From NCBI GenBank assembly GCA_025153445.1, contig JANZNS010000001.1, forward strand, positions 310,001-374,000: a DNA stretch of 64,000 nucleotides, given 5' to 3'. Positions 29,216-38,411 of this stretch are shown here, in pieces. The notes beneath the pieces were generated by a model. That model was not told the origin of the DNA, searched no databases, and saw nothing but the letters and a program-made list of their open reading frames with translations. Each line of letters begins with the position of its first letter. The first letter of the stretch is position 1. Position numbers and translations under genes: made by a program. This stretch comes from Marinobacter sp. BGYM27 (GTDB taxonomy: Bacteria; Pseudomonadota; Gammaproteobacteria; Pseudomonadales; Oleiphilaceae).

Positions 29216-29526
29216 GTATCGAAACCACAAGCACCGGCGTACTGATGATTATCGCAGTGATGACATTCGTGACATTGCTGACCCGGTTCGGCGGTCCGTT
29301 TCTGATGTCTTACGTGACCATCAGCCCGCGCATCGAAAGCTTTATCAACACCATGGCCAGCTCGGTGCTTATCGCAATCCTCACGCCAATGGCGGTTGAG
29401 GGCGATTGGGGTGCCCGCGCGGCACTGGGCACCACAGCATTGTTGATGCTCACGCTCAGGAAACCGTTGCCCGCGATCGCCGGGGGGATTCTGGCGGCGG
29501 GGCTGGTGCGCTATTGGCTTGCCTGA
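29212..29526 (+). CDS. azlD: AzlD family protein, small subunit of a branched-chain amino-acid exporter
   Basis: A 104-residue membrane protein with three to four hydrophobic helices. TFVTLLTRFGGPFL near the N-terminus is family-typical. The ATG overlaps the azlC TGA by 4 nt (ATGA), so both subunits are made together. A longer frame from 28948 runs through azlC in another frame and is not the gene. Confidence 0.92.
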   Translation: MSIETTSTGVLMIIAVMTFVTLLTRFGGPFLMSYVTISPRIESFINTMASSVLIAILTPMAVEGDWGARAALGTTALLMLTLRKPLPAIAGGILAAGLVRYWLA

Positions 29527-29535
29527 GCACCTTTA

Positions 29536-29566
29536 AATCCAGCCACACCACTGTGTGGTCTGGATT
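29536..29566. terminator. Hairpin between convergent azlD and djlA
   Basis: AATCCAG and CTGGATT pair around an inner CACAC/GTGTG stem with a CACT loop (31 nt in all). T-tracts are short on both strands. Its place between two converging genes suggests a shared terminator. Confidence 0.5.
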
Positions 29567-29586
29567 ATCGCAAAATACTCGCCTGC

Positions 29587-30360
29587 TTACTGGCGCGCAG
29601 TCTTGATGATGTCGTACGCGTTACTGATTTCCTGCGTTTTTTCTTCTGCCATTTCACGCATGCTGTCCGGCAAACCGCGACCCGCGAGTTTGTCCGGGTG
29701 GTTTTGGCTCATCAGCTTGCGATAGGCCTTCTTGAGTTCGGCATCGCTGGCAGAAGGGGCGACCCCTAGCACTTTATAGGCATCGTTCAGTTTCTGTTCG
29801 CTTGACACGCCGCCGGCACCGCCCGCCTGGCCGGTGTATGCGCCTCGCAGCATGGCCTCAAGCTGTTCGATCTGGGCATCAGGAAGCCCGAGCTGACGGG
29901 CAATCCGCATCAGCATGTCGTGCTCAGCCGGGTGGATCTGACCATCGGCTGCTACGGCGGACATCTGCACCTGCAGGAACATCTGCAGCAAGGCGCGCTG
30001 CCCTCGGGTGACTTTCAATAGTTGCGCGAGCTCGGCATCCAGGTCGAATCCGTCCGCTTTGCCCCGACCAAATGCGGCCTTGGCTGTTTCTCTTTGTTCC
30101 GGGGATAGCCTGAGCTTGGTGAACAGGGTTTCGGCGACCTGAATTTCGTCCTGGGTCACCACACCGTCGGCTTTGCACATGGCACCCATGACGGCAAAGG
30201 TGGATTCCAGAAACTGCTTCTGCACCTGAAGCAGTCCGCCAGTCAGCTTTTTGCGCAGCGTTGTGCTGATCAGATAACCAATGACGGCGCCGATGAGCAG
30301 TCCGGTCACTTTTCCGATCTGGAAACCAATCAGACCGCCAATAAATACAGAGAAAAACAT
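29587..30360 (-). CDS. djlA: DjlA-type membrane-anchored J-domain co-chaperone
   Basis: A 257-residue protein in the DjlA order. A Gly-rich N-terminal membrane segment (about 3-33) is followed by a TerB-like domain (about 55-165) with KADGVVTQDEI and AADGQIHPAEHDML. A C-terminal J domain carries the HPD motif in SQNHPDKLAGRG. It should recruit DnaK at the inner membrane. Length and layout match the E. coli protein. Confidence 0.92.
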   Translation of the reverse strand: MFFSVFIGGLIGFQIGKVTGLLIGAVIGYLISTTLRKKLTGGLLQVQKQFLESTFAVMGAMCKADGVVTQDEIQVAETLFTKLRLSPEQRETAKAAFGRGKADGFDLDAELAQLLKVTRGQRALLQMFLQVQMSAVAADGQIHPAEHDMLMRIARQLGLPDAQIEQLEAMLRGAYTGQAGGAGGVSSEQKLNDAYKVLGVAPSASDAELKKAYRKLMSQNHPDKLAGRGLPDSMREMAEEKTQEISNAYDIIKTARQ

Positions 30361-30448
30361 GAAGTTTCCTTTCGTCTTTTGAGCCAGACCGGCGCTTGCG
30401 ATAAATTAGCGGTCAGGATGAATTGTCGAACCAGAAGGAAGTCTGATC

Positions 30449-30904
30449 GTGTTAAAGGGATTTGTGTGGATCATCATATGTGTTTTACCGCTCCAGGTCA
30501 GTGCGGGAGTTTACCAATGGAAAGATGCACAGGGGCGGGTGCATTTTGGAGACCGTCCGCCGGAAGATGTAGGGGCAAAGCCGATGCAAATCAAGCCTCC
30601 TACCCATCTGAACTCTGACAGGGAGGCCGCTGGCGAGCGCCAGCGTGAAGTCGACAGTTTTTTCGAACGCCGCCAGAACGAGCGGCTGGCTGACGAAAAA
30701 GTACAGGAACAGGCCGATAAACGCCGGCAAGCCCGTAAGGAGCACTGCCGCAAGATGTTGTCACAGTTGCGCCACACTGAGCGGGTGACGAGATTTTATG
30801 AACTCAATGAGCAGGGCGAACGGGTGTTTCTCGACGACGAAACAGGCAATCGCCACCGTGAGGCATTTCGCCAGCGCTATCAGTCCGAATGTGGTGATAT
30901 CTGA
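30449..30904 (+). CDS. DUF4124 domain protein, exported
   Basis: A 151-residue protein with a short signal peptide (cut near residue 18, VSA-G), then VYQWKDAQGRVHFGDRPP, the DUF4124 signature. The rest is a charged, coiled-coil-like region (about 60-100) with two Cys residues (about 100 and 148). It starts at a GTG with AAGGAAG about 8 nt upstream. It is presumed periplasmic. The function of DUF4124 is not known. Confidence 0.85.
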   Translation: MLKGFVWIIICVLPLQVSAGVYQWKDAQGRVHFGDRPPEDVGAKPMQIKPPTHLNSDREAAGERQREVDSFFERRQNERLADEKVQEQADKRRQARKEHCRKMLSQLRHTERVTRFYELNEQGERVFLDDETGNRHREAFRQRYQSECGDI

Positions 30905-30915
30905 CAAGTCGCCAC

Positions 30916-31530
30916 TTATTCAGGTCCCGGAATGGTTTTGAGGTGGCGCTCGATTTCGAAGACGTGAGGGTCAGGATCTGCAAGTGCCCGCAGCGCGTCG
31001 GCGAGTCTTAACAGGTATTCGTCATTAGGCCCGCTGGGGCCTCTGGCATTGGCAATCTGCCGCGCGATATCCCGCTCAGCGGCGGGTCCGAGAAACGCGC
31101 TATTCTCAGGGGTGGCGATATACACCAGGCCTTCCGCATGCTCACCATTGTCAAACGTCATGGTGGTCAGAAACCGCAGATAGCCGTTCTTTTCCCGAAA
31201 ATCGAGATGTTCAAACACCGTCGGTGAAATCAGGTAGGCCATGCCTTTGCAGTTCGCGCCGCTGGCCTCAATCAGCGTGGCGACGCGCCCGGGTGTTTCA
31301 ACCGTTCCCCTGTGATCATGGGACCCTTGCCAGAAACGCCTTTGCCAGCCGCGGATTTCGGCTGGCCGCTGTTCGAGAAAGGGGAAGTCAGCCTTGAATA
31401 TCAAAGAGCCGTAGCCGAACAGCCAGACAGATTCACGGCCATCGAAACGGTGGCGCTGTCTGTTCATTTCCACTGTATTGTGTGACATGAGCGTTGTGGG
31501 TCCTGCAGAGGTGCGCGTGAGCTCACTCAT
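30916..31530 (-). CDS. ChaC-like gamma-glutamylcyclotransferase
   Basis: A 204-residue cytoplasmic protein. LFGYGSLIFKADF is the substrate-loop motif, and LDFREKNGYLRF carries the catalytic Glu of ChaC proteins. The family releases 5-oxoproline from glutathione. The start is uncertain, because in-frame ATG codons at residues 15 and 22 precede the fold. It is convergent with the DUF4124 gene. Confidence 0.87.
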   Translation of the reverse strand: MSELTRTSAGPTTLMSHNTVEMNRQRHRFDGRESVWLFGYGSLIFKADFPFLEQRPAEIRGWQRRFWQGSHDHRGTVETPGRVATLIEASGANCKGMAYLISPTVFEHLDFREKNGYLRFLTTMTFDNGEHAEGLVYIATPENSAFLGPAAERDIARQIANARGPSGPNDEYLLRLADALRALADPDPHVFEIERHLKTIPGPE

Positions 31531-31562
31531 TCTGCCACATTGGGTTACACCTTCAAGCCCGC

Positions 31563-32426
31563 TCAGGTGCCGTTAAGAATGGCTTCGCGGCAACTGGCAT
31601 CGGTGTATGCCAGTTCCGGGTGACTGGATTGCGGCGGCACGAACCCCAGCGACGTACGGATGATGTGGGCCATTTCGCCCGAGTGTCTGATGGTTTCCAG
31701 CCCGTGGTTGAATTTTTTGAGCAAAGCGGCGTTACCCGGCACCTGGCGTGACAGCATTAAATGTAGATCCCCGACAAACACCTCTTTTACATCGAAGGTC
31801 AGGCGCTTGCGCTCTTCTTCAGTGAAGGTTTCACGCAATATTTCATTACCGACCACCACGTCAACTGGAAATGCATCAATTCTTCCGGCGAGCAATTTAC
31901 GAAAATTGATAGTGTCTGAGGTGGCCGTTTCGGTTTTTAACATGCCTGATTTGACCGCTTCCATGAACGGGTTGCCGTAGAAGTACCCTTGGCTTGTGCC
32001 GATGCGGTATTGGCTCAGATCTTCGAGCGTTTCCCAGTCGACGGGCTTGCTCGTCCGATGAAACAACACAATAGTGGCCGGGAAGACGGGCATACTGAAA
32101 TAGAAGTCTTTCAGGCGGTTCAGATTGCAGGACCAGGCTACGCTGCCATCCCAGGTGCCATTTTGGGCAAGCGCGAAAGAGCGTGACCAGGGGAAAAAGC
32201 CGAACTCGGTAGAGAGCCCTTCAGCCTTGAAAGCGCTACTGACAATGCGAGAAATGACACCGTGCGGTGGCTCTGCGACAAGGTATGGCGGCCAGTCTCC
32301 GTTGGTGATTCTGACAGGTTCGGAAGTATCAGCCGCCAGAGCGCCACTCGCTATCGTGGCCAGCATGAATATCTGAAGAATCCTGATGCCTGAAATCAGG
32401 GTGTCGCTGCATCGCTTTAGTATCAT
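31563..32426 (-). CDS. Solitary periplasmic substrate-binding protein (family 3-like)
   Basis: A 287-residue exported protein. The ATG at 32426 opens a signal peptide that ends near ALAAD (residue 31), and AGGGG precedes it. The mature part starts VRITNGDWPPYLV, typical of amino-acid-type binding proteins. No permease or ATPase is adjacent. It lies 97 nt after the Cache-HD-GYP receptor gene on the same strand, so it may feed a ligand to that receptor. A longer frame from 32597 overlaps the receptor gene and lacks a signal sequence at its start. Confidence 0.82.
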   Translation of the reverse strand: MILKRCSDTLISGIRILQIFMLATIASGALAADTSEPVRITNGDWPPYLVAEPPHGVISRIVSSAFKAEGLSTEFGFFPWSRSFALAQNGTWDGSVAWSCNLNRLKDFYFSMPVFPATIVLFHRTSKPVDWETLEDLSQYRIGTSQGYFYGNPFMEAVKSGMLKTETATSDTINFRKLLAGRIDAFPVDVVVGNEILRETFTEEERKRLTFDVKEVFVGDLHLMLSRQVPGNAALLKKFNHGLETIRHSGEMAHIIRTSLGFVPPQSSHPELAYTDASCREAILNGT

Positions 32427-32523
32427 GACGCTATCACCCCTGCTGATCGCAGTTTTGGAGTGGCCATAATGAATACGGCTTCTTGTGTTGGGTCGTTGCA
32501 TTCTTTTTGAGTTTTCTGTGCGA

Positions 32524-35370
32524 TCACCCGGCGTCGACCACAAAGGCGTTAAGGTCGACATCGTCGATCTGGCTCTCGCGCAGAAATTGCCTTGCATACT
32601 CGACGGGTATGCCGGATGTCACAAAGAGATTGTAGGTCTCAATATCAATATGACCGTCTTTGGCCATAGCCGATAATATACCCAGCGCCTGACTTACGGT
32701 TTTGCCTTCTTTGTAGGGCCGGTCAATCGCGGTCAGGGCTTCGAATATATCGGCTATCATCATCGCTTTTTCCGGAACGCTCAGGGCGTCGCCTGGCAAG
32801 CGCCTCGGATAGCCGGTGCCGTCCATCTTTTCGTGGTGGCTGCCGGCCAGGCGCGGCACGTTCGAGAGTCGCTGTGGCAGGGGGAGTGCTTCCAGCATGA
32901 TGATGGTCTGGACGATGTGATCGTTGATTTTGAATCGTTCTTCAGGCGTCAGGGTGCCCCGTCTTATGACCAGGTTATACCGCTCGCCGTAATTGTATGC
33001 CTGCGCTGGCAAGTCCATATCGAACCCCCAGCGATTGTCGGGATCGTCGGCTGTAACGGGGGGCTTGCGTGTGCCCCAGGGAATGATGTGTTCCGGTTTG
33101 TCAGATAGCAGAGACTCATTGGCCGGTATGGCGGGCTCAGGGAAGCCTTCGAGCCGTGACTGCTCGTCCTGGGACAGGCCCAGCCGATTACTGAAATACC
33201 GTTGCCAGGTCCTGTCACCAATGCTGTTGATGCGTTCAATGGCCTCGTCGCTCATGAATTCGCCGCCCAGGTTCGCCTGCGCCAGGAAAGCAAAATCGTC
33301 CTGCAACTGCTGTTGGGCGTGGTCCCGCGCGGCAACTGCTGCTTCCGGGTCGGCACCTTCCAGCTGTTGTTGCAGGCAGGCAACTTCTAGATCGCGGTGG
33401 AGTACCTCAAATCGCGTCCTGATTTCGTGGATGCGGTTATAGATGGTTTCCAGTTTGGTGGCTTTGTCGACGACATATTCCGGACTGGTGATCTTACCGC
33501 AATCGTGCAGCCATGCTGCCAGATTGAACTCGTAGTGCTCATCCTCGGTCATGCTGAAACCGGCAAACGGCGGCTGATCCGATTGTTCGGCTTGCGCTAC
33601 GATCATTTGTGCCAGTCGAGGTACCCGCTCACAGTGGCCGCTGGTGTAGGGTGATTTTGCGTCAATGGCGCCTGCGATAAGTTCGATAACGCCGTTGAGC
33701 ATAGCTTTTTGGCTTTCGATCAATTGCCGGGTCTCGATTGCAACCGCCGCCGAACCGCCGATTTCCGAGACAAACTGGATCAGGTTTTTATCAAGCCGCG
33801 CGAACTGGCGTTCGTCCAGGTCAATCATCAGGGCGCCAACCAGCTGATTGCTGCGGTTGCGCAGCACGGTGTAAACCGCATGGTCGGACCCGGTCTTGCG
33901 AAAGCGTTGGATTATGTCGTCGTCGCTGTCCGCCTTCACCACATTGTCGAGTCGCGGGAGGTGGTCATGGCCTTCGGAAACGGCCAATTCCATTGCCCGG
34001 GATTTAAACGAATACAGGTAGACCGCACCGTGCTGCTGACCGATGATGCTGATCAGCTCGTGAAGAATGTCCCGCAGCAGCGCATCCAGATCCTGTCCCC
34101 GGTTCAGCGTCAGGGAGATCGCCTTGAAACTGCGAACAGTGGACGTCATGTTGTTCAGCGCGCTGCCGAGTTTCTGTGCCTCGCGGATATTGGATTCAAC
34201 CCCGATGGGGGTGTCAAAGCGAAACCAGGACAGCGCCCGCACTTGCCCGGTGAGCTCTTGTAGCGAAGCCCCCAAGCGCTTGCCGATCTGCCAGCCCACC
34301 GCGATCAAAAGCAATACGACTGCGCCACCGATCGCAATTTGTTGCCTCATGACAGTCCACACGTCGGATAGCAGTTCATCTGCTGGAATCGCGATGAGCA
34401 CCTTCAGATCATTGGCATAGGCTGAAGTGAGAGAGGCGCTGGTGCCATACCATTCCTGATTGGCTGCCTCGAAATACCGGGCGTGAGCGTCGGCTTTCAT
34501 CGACTCGACGTTTTGTAGCGGGGTGGCCCCCAACGTGTCTAATGTTGCCAGTGCAGGTCTGTTTTCAGCGGGGTAGGTGATGTGCTCACTGCCGGGATAT
34601 GCCAGTACTTCGTTGTCGCTGTTGATGATGGCAATTTCGGTGGACGGCGTGAACTTCAGGCTCTCCAGTTGGCTGTTGAGCGCACTGACGGTGACATCAA
34701 GACCGACGATGGCTGGCGTGTTGTTACCCCGCTGGGCAAGTGTAATGCCGATTTCGCGGGTGGTGAAGAATACATAGGGTGTGGTGAGGGTGATATCGTC
34801 TGTCAGGCTGGCTGAGGTATACCAGTCACGGCTTCTGGGGTCGTAGGTATTGTCCGGATTCTGGCGGGTTTCCAGTAATCGCAGGCGATCATCGTAGAAC
34901 CGCAACTCGGCGACCTGCTCCGCTTTGTCATTTCGGGAGGTAGTTTGCAGCATGAATCGACTGCTCTGCGGGGCAGAAAACAGCGATTTTGCCCGCGATT
35001 CAAGCCGACGTAAGAGGAAAAAATCGCCACTTGGATAGCCGACATATACCGCGTCGACGATGTTGTTAATCCGCAGAATGTCGGCCAGCACCGGCAGGCG
35101 TCGGACGCGCTCCTCCAGTGTGTCCGCGTGAAGCAGCATGCTGTCTTTGAGCAGCAGCAGCGAAGTAATGGGCGGATCGGTCAATGTCTTGATGCGGTCA
35201 TTCACCGACATCACCAGTTCATCGACGGATTGCGCAGTCGCCGCCAGTTTCGCAGATTCCATGCCGCGGTATCCCTGGAATACCAGGATGCTGGTCAGCG
35301 TGATCATTCCGGTAGTGATGGCTAATGCTATAAGCAACGCAAGGGAAAACCGAGCGGGTCTCCGCTTCAT
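32524..35370 (-). CDS. Cache-HAMP-GAF-HD-GYP c-di-GMP phosphodiesterase-type receptor
   Basis: A 948-residue membrane receptor. TM1 (about 10-32) and TM2 (345-362) flank a periplasmic double-Cache sensor. Then come a HAMP-like stretch, a GAF domain (about 418-550) and an HD-GYP domain. HD-GYP residues are present: His579, HD at 622-623, His818, and HHEKMDGTGYP at 845-855. About 165 residues are inserted between the HD pair and the next metal-binding helix, which is much longer than usual. It should hydrolyse c-di-GMP under control of a periplasmic signal. It is divergent from the AraC-type gene. Confidence 0.88.
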   Translation of the reverse strand: MKRRPARFSLALLIALAITTGMITLTSILVFQGYRGMESAKLAATAQSVDELVMSVNDRIKTLTDPPITSLLLLKDSMLLHADTLEERVRRLPVLADILRINNIVDAVYVGYPSGDFFLLRRLESRAKSLFSAPQSSRFMLQTTSRNDKAEQVAELRFYDDRLRLLETRQNPDNTYDPRSRDWYTSASLTDDITLTTPYVFFTTREIGITLAQRGNNTPAIVGLDVTVSALNSQLESLKFTPSTEIAIINSDNEVLAYPGSEHITYPAENRPALATLDTLGATPLQNVESMKADAHARYFEAANQEWYGTSASLTSAYANDLKVLIAIPADELLSDVWTVMRQQIAIGGAVVLLLIAVGWQIGKRLGASLQELTGQVRALSWFRFDTPIGVESNIREAQKLGSALNNMTSTVRSFKAISLTLNRGQDLDALLRDILHELISIIGQQHGAVYLYSFKSRAMELAVSEGHDHLPRLDNVVKADSDDDIIQRFRKTGSDHAVYTVLRNRSNQLVGALMIDLDERQFARLDKNLIQFVSEIGGSAAVAIETRQLIESQKAMLNGVIELIAGAIDAKSPYTSGHCERVPRLAQMIVAQAEQSDQPPFAGFSMTEDEHYEFNLAAWLHDCGKITSPEYVVDKATKLETIYNRIHEIRTRFEVLHRDLEVACLQQQLEGADPEAAVAARDHAQQQLQDDFAFLAQANLGGEFMSDEAIERINSIGDRTWQRYFSNRLGLSQDEQSRLEGFPEPAIPANESLLSDKPEHIIPWGTRKPPVTADDPDNRWGFDMDLPAQAYNYGERYNLVIRRGTLTPEERFKINDHIVQTIIMLEALPLPQRLSNVPRLAGSHHEKMDGTGYPRRLPGDALSVPEKAMMIADIFEALTAIDRPYKEGKTVSQALGILSAMAKDGHIDIETYNLFVTSGIPVEYARQFLRESQIDDVDLNAFVVDAG

Positions 35371-35579
35371 GAACTCCAGTCCTTATGGTTCTGCGGCACT
35401 TTATGACGCTATGTTTGCCGGTTGCCTCCTCAGACTAGTATGGATTCAGTAACTTGTCTCACTTGCCGTTATTCTTGCGATGGGGTTTACTCTCCACCCG
35501 AATCCGGAAATCGAAGGGATCAAGGCGATTGGTGATTCGGGCTTTCCCTGAAAATCAACAACAATAATGGACGTACGCT

Positions 35580-36617
35580 GTGTTATTGCTCACCGGATTT
35601 GGGTTGAGTTGTCTCTGTCTTCTGTTAGTTATTCTGTACCGTGACTTCAGGCACCTGCTGATTGGTCAGGTGTTCCTGCTGATTGTGGTAGCTTCTATCG
35701 CGTTCCTGCTCGACCCGCTTGTGGCTCCGGGTTTCCGTTGGCTGACCTCTGATATACAGACTGCATTGCCGGGCCTGTTCTGGCTGCTTTGTGAACTGAC
35801 GTTTGCTCGTCGCCCGCGGTTGTTGAGCGTCTGGAGTTGCATGGCGGCTTATACGTTCATTGCGCCGGCGATCGCCCGATTGTTTATTCCGCCGGATGCA
35901 GAGGAGGGTGTTGGGCTTTTTCTCGGCTGGACGCTGGGGCGGTTGCTGGAGTACGTGATCATGCTCAGGGGGTTCTGGCATGTGGTATCACACTGGCGAG
36001 ACGATCTGGTCGAGGCGCGCCGCCGTGCGAGACTGATTCTGTTGCTGATTGTCGGTGGTGCGGTGGGTTGGGCTGCAGTATCGCTGAATATGGGGTTCTC
36101 CGGGTATTACACCAATAGCGTTATCGTTGCTATTGCCGCTTTTTCGACCGCTTTTTTTCTGCTGCAGGGTCGGGCGGGCGTGCTTGAAGTTGCCAACGCT
36201 GATGTGCGGTCGCCAAATGAGCCTGACCCTGAAGTCGAGGCAATAGTTCAAGAAGATAAACCGGTTAATACAGCGGATGAAAAGCGCCTGCAGGAAGTTA
36301 TGGCAAAAGGTTATTACCGGACCGAGCGACTGACGCTGGCGATGCTGGCGGCCGAAACAGAACTACCGGAATACCGCTTGCGCAGCATGATTAACAAGAC
36401 TCTGGGCTACCGCAACTTCAACGATTATATCAATCAGCTACGTATCGCGGATGCTGCTACGCGACTGGTCTGCGAACCGGAAACGCCGGTACTGAATATT
36501 TCCCTGGATGTTGGGTACCGAACGTTGAGTTCGTTTAATCGTGCATTTCGTGAAATTACAGGCACTACGCCGACAGCCTATCGCCAACAGACAGGACCTG
36601 CCAAAAGCGGCAAATAA
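35580..36617 (+). CDS. AraC-family regulator with N-terminal membrane domain
   Basis: A 345-residue protein. About seven hydrophobic segments fill residues 1-200, followed by a linker with acidic residues. The C-terminal AraC DNA-binding domain (about 240-340) carries LRIADAATRL and the second helix-turn-helix RTLSSFNRAFREITGTTPTAYR. It is therefore a membrane-embedded regulator. The GTG start at 35580 has no clear ribosome site and is uncertain. It lies directly upstream of the beta-helix and cytochrome genes on the same strand and is their likely regulator. Confidence 0.85.
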   Translation: MLLLTGFGLSCLCLLLVILYRDFRHLLIGQVFLLIVVASIAFLLDPLVAPGFRWLTSDIQTALPGLFWLLCELTFARRPRLLSVWSCMAAYTFIAPAIARLFIPPDAEEGVGLFLGWTLGRLLEYVIMLRGFWHVVSHWRDDLVEARRRARLILLLIVGGAVGWAAVSLNMGFSGYYTNSVIVAIAAFSTAFFLLQGRAGVLEVANADVRSPNEPDPEVEAIVQEDKPVNTADEKRLQEVMAKGYYRTERLTLAMLAAETELPEYRLRSMINKTLGYRNFNDYINQLRIADAATRLVCEPETPVLNISLDVGYRTLSSFNRAFREITGTTPTAYRQQTGPAKSGK

Positions 36618-36657
36618 CGCGCAGATCCAACCGATTAAATAATCAAATTGTGTTATT

Positions 36658-36749
36658 TGCACAGCGAAAATTCATTGATAAAGATAGTCTGTATGTCTTG
36701 TCTTGCAAGGCTTTGCATGAATTGCACAGTGTCTGAATGAATCTGCACA
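36658..36749 (+). promoter_or_regulatory. TGCACA direct repeats before the beta-helix/cytochrome operon
   Basis: TGCACA occurs at 36658, 36723 and 36744. The last two lie in near-identical contexts (GAATTGCACA and GAATCTGCACA) and are exactly 21 nt apart, two helical turns, as expected for AraC-type half-sites. They sit about 110 nt before the lipoprotein start. Confidence 0.5.
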
Positions 36750-36860
36750 CAGGTTCCACTCGCTGCTGTGATGGCGGCTTCCTATTGTGGTGTCTGGTCG
36801 GGCCGGATAGAGCCCGATCCCCTAATCACAATAAGAAAGCAGTCAGCGGAGTGGCTAATA

Positions 36861-38351
36861 ATGACAATACGAAAGAACGCGGGTTTCCCGCACAGTGCTG
36901 TAAAGACAGGCCTTGTCATCGGTGCGGTAGCGCTGACCGGCATACTCGCCGGTTGTGGCGGCAGTTCAGATAGCGACGATACCAGCAGCACCCCGCAGTT
37001 CCCCGAAGGTGCGGTCATGCTGGATGCGGGCAACCTTACCCAAAGCGCCAAAGAGGCGTTTATCAACGCCAAGTCCGGTGACGTTATCGTTTTTCCTGAA
37101 GGCCGTTTCGATATTGACGATACGCTCGGCTTCGATGCCAGTACCAGCGGCACTTCAATTGAAAACATCACCATCACGGGTTACGGCAAGGATAAGACCA
37201 TTCTGGACTTCTCCGGCTCAGCCGGTGGCGACGGGATTTACATCCAGAACGGCATGAATGTCACCATCAAGAACATCGGTGTATACGAAGCGGCTAACAA
37301 CGGCATCAAGCTGAAAAATACTGACGGTATCCACATCCAGTCGGTAGCAACAGTCTGGGAAGGGGCGCTGGATCAGGACAATGGCGCTTACGGCCTTTAT
37401 CCGGTCGAATCCCAGAATATCCTGATTGAAGATTCATACGTGCGCGGGTCAGCGGATGCAGGGGTCTATGTCGGCCAGTCCAGCAACATCGTATTGCGTC
37501 GCAATGAGGCCGTGGAAAACGTTGCCGGCATCGAAATCGAAAACTCCACAAACGCGGATGTCTACGATAACGTCGCGACCGGCAATACCGGCGGTATCCT
37601 GGTATTTGACCTGCCTATCGGTAACCACCTGTACGGCTCTACAGTGCGGGTGTTCGATAACGAAGTTAGCAAGAACAATGCGGCCAACTTCGCTAATGCC
37701 AGCTCCAACCCTGCCGGTGTGCATATCGTGCCGCCAGGAACCGGGGTGATCGTGCTGTCTACCAGTGATGTGGAAATCTACAAAAATGAAATCAGCGACC
37801 ACAAAACCACATCTGTGGCGATTACCAGTTATTACCTTGCAGATGAAACGCTTAGCTATGCAACCCACCAAAATGTGATTGATGATGGTTGGGATCCTGT
37901 TCCGCGCAATATTCATGTTCACGACAACGCGATCTCAACGTCGGGTTCCGCGCCTGAAGGTAAGCTGATAGAGGATATTATTAACGGTTATGTTGCGACT
38001 GCTGGCGCTGTCCCCGCGCTGCTATACGACGGTTTGGGTGAATTGCTGGCGAACGCTGGTGCTGATCCGCAAGTCGCTGGCGCACCATTCGCCGATGGCG
38101 ATCGAGTCTGCGCTGAGAATAATGTGGCCAGTTACGGTCAAGTTTACGGTACTGACCCGTCGAATCCTGCGAACATAGATGGCTCGGGCCCCAAAGCTCG
38201 CCTGCTTTTTGAGACTACACAGTCCGCCTTGCTGAACTGCGCTACCCCACTACCACGCCTCAGCGCTGCTAAAGCCACGATCAACGGTAAGTCCTACGGT
38301 TGTGGTTCCAGTGAATCCGGCGATTCCAGCGCGGCATCCTGCGCACTTTAA
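36861..38351 (+). CDS. Parallel beta-helix repeat lipoprotein (TIGR03805-like)
   Basis: A 496-residue lipoprotein. The ATG at 36861 has GGAG upstream and leads to a lipobox LAGC with Cys32, followed by a Gly/Ser/Asp-rich linker. Residues about 60-400 form a right-handed parallel beta-helix with repeated turns such as NITITGYGKD, NVTIKNIGVYEAANNGI, SQNILIEDSYVRGS and SNIVLRRNEAVEN. From memory, this family is known to sit next to the SO2930-type diheme cytochrome, as here. It may bind or cleave a polysaccharide or act as a surface scaffold; no catalytic residues are obvious. Confidence 0.88.
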   Translation: MTIRKNAGFPHSAVKTGLVIGAVALTGILAGCGGSSDSDDTSSTPQFPEGAVMLDAGNLTQSAKEAFINAKSGDVIVFPEGRFDIDDTLGFDASTSGTSIENITITGYGKDKTILDFSGSAGGDGIYIQNGMNVTIKNIGVYEAANNGIKLKNTDGIHIQSVATVWEGALDQDNGAYGLYPVESQNILIEDSYVRGSADAGVYVGQSSNIVLRRNEAVENVAGIEIENSTNADVYDNVATGNTGGILVFDLPIGNHLYGSTVRVFDNEVSKNNAANFANASSNPAGVHIVPPGTGVIVLSTSDVEIYKNEISDHKTTSVAITSYYLADETLSYATHQNVIDDGWDPVPRNIHVHDNAISTSGSAPEGKLIEDIINGYVATAGAVPALLYDGLGELLANAGADPQVAGAPFADGDRVCAENNVASYGQVYGTDPSNPANIDGSGPKARLLFETTQSALLNCATPLPRLSAAKATINGKSYGCGSSESGDSSAASCAL

Positions 38352-38368
38352 CCTCACCTGTTATGACA

Positions 38369-38390
38369 CCTCGTGGCGCAAGCCACGGGG
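38369..38390 (+). other. Intercistronic hairpin between the beta-helix and cytochrome genes
   Basis: CCTCGTGG pairs with CCACGGGG (one G-T pair) around a six-nt loop. No T-tract follows, so it is not a typical terminator. It may stabilise or separate the two messages. It ends about 20 nt before the cytochrome start. Confidence 0.4.
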
Positions 38391-38411
38391 TACTTCAAGG
38401 AGTACAACAGT

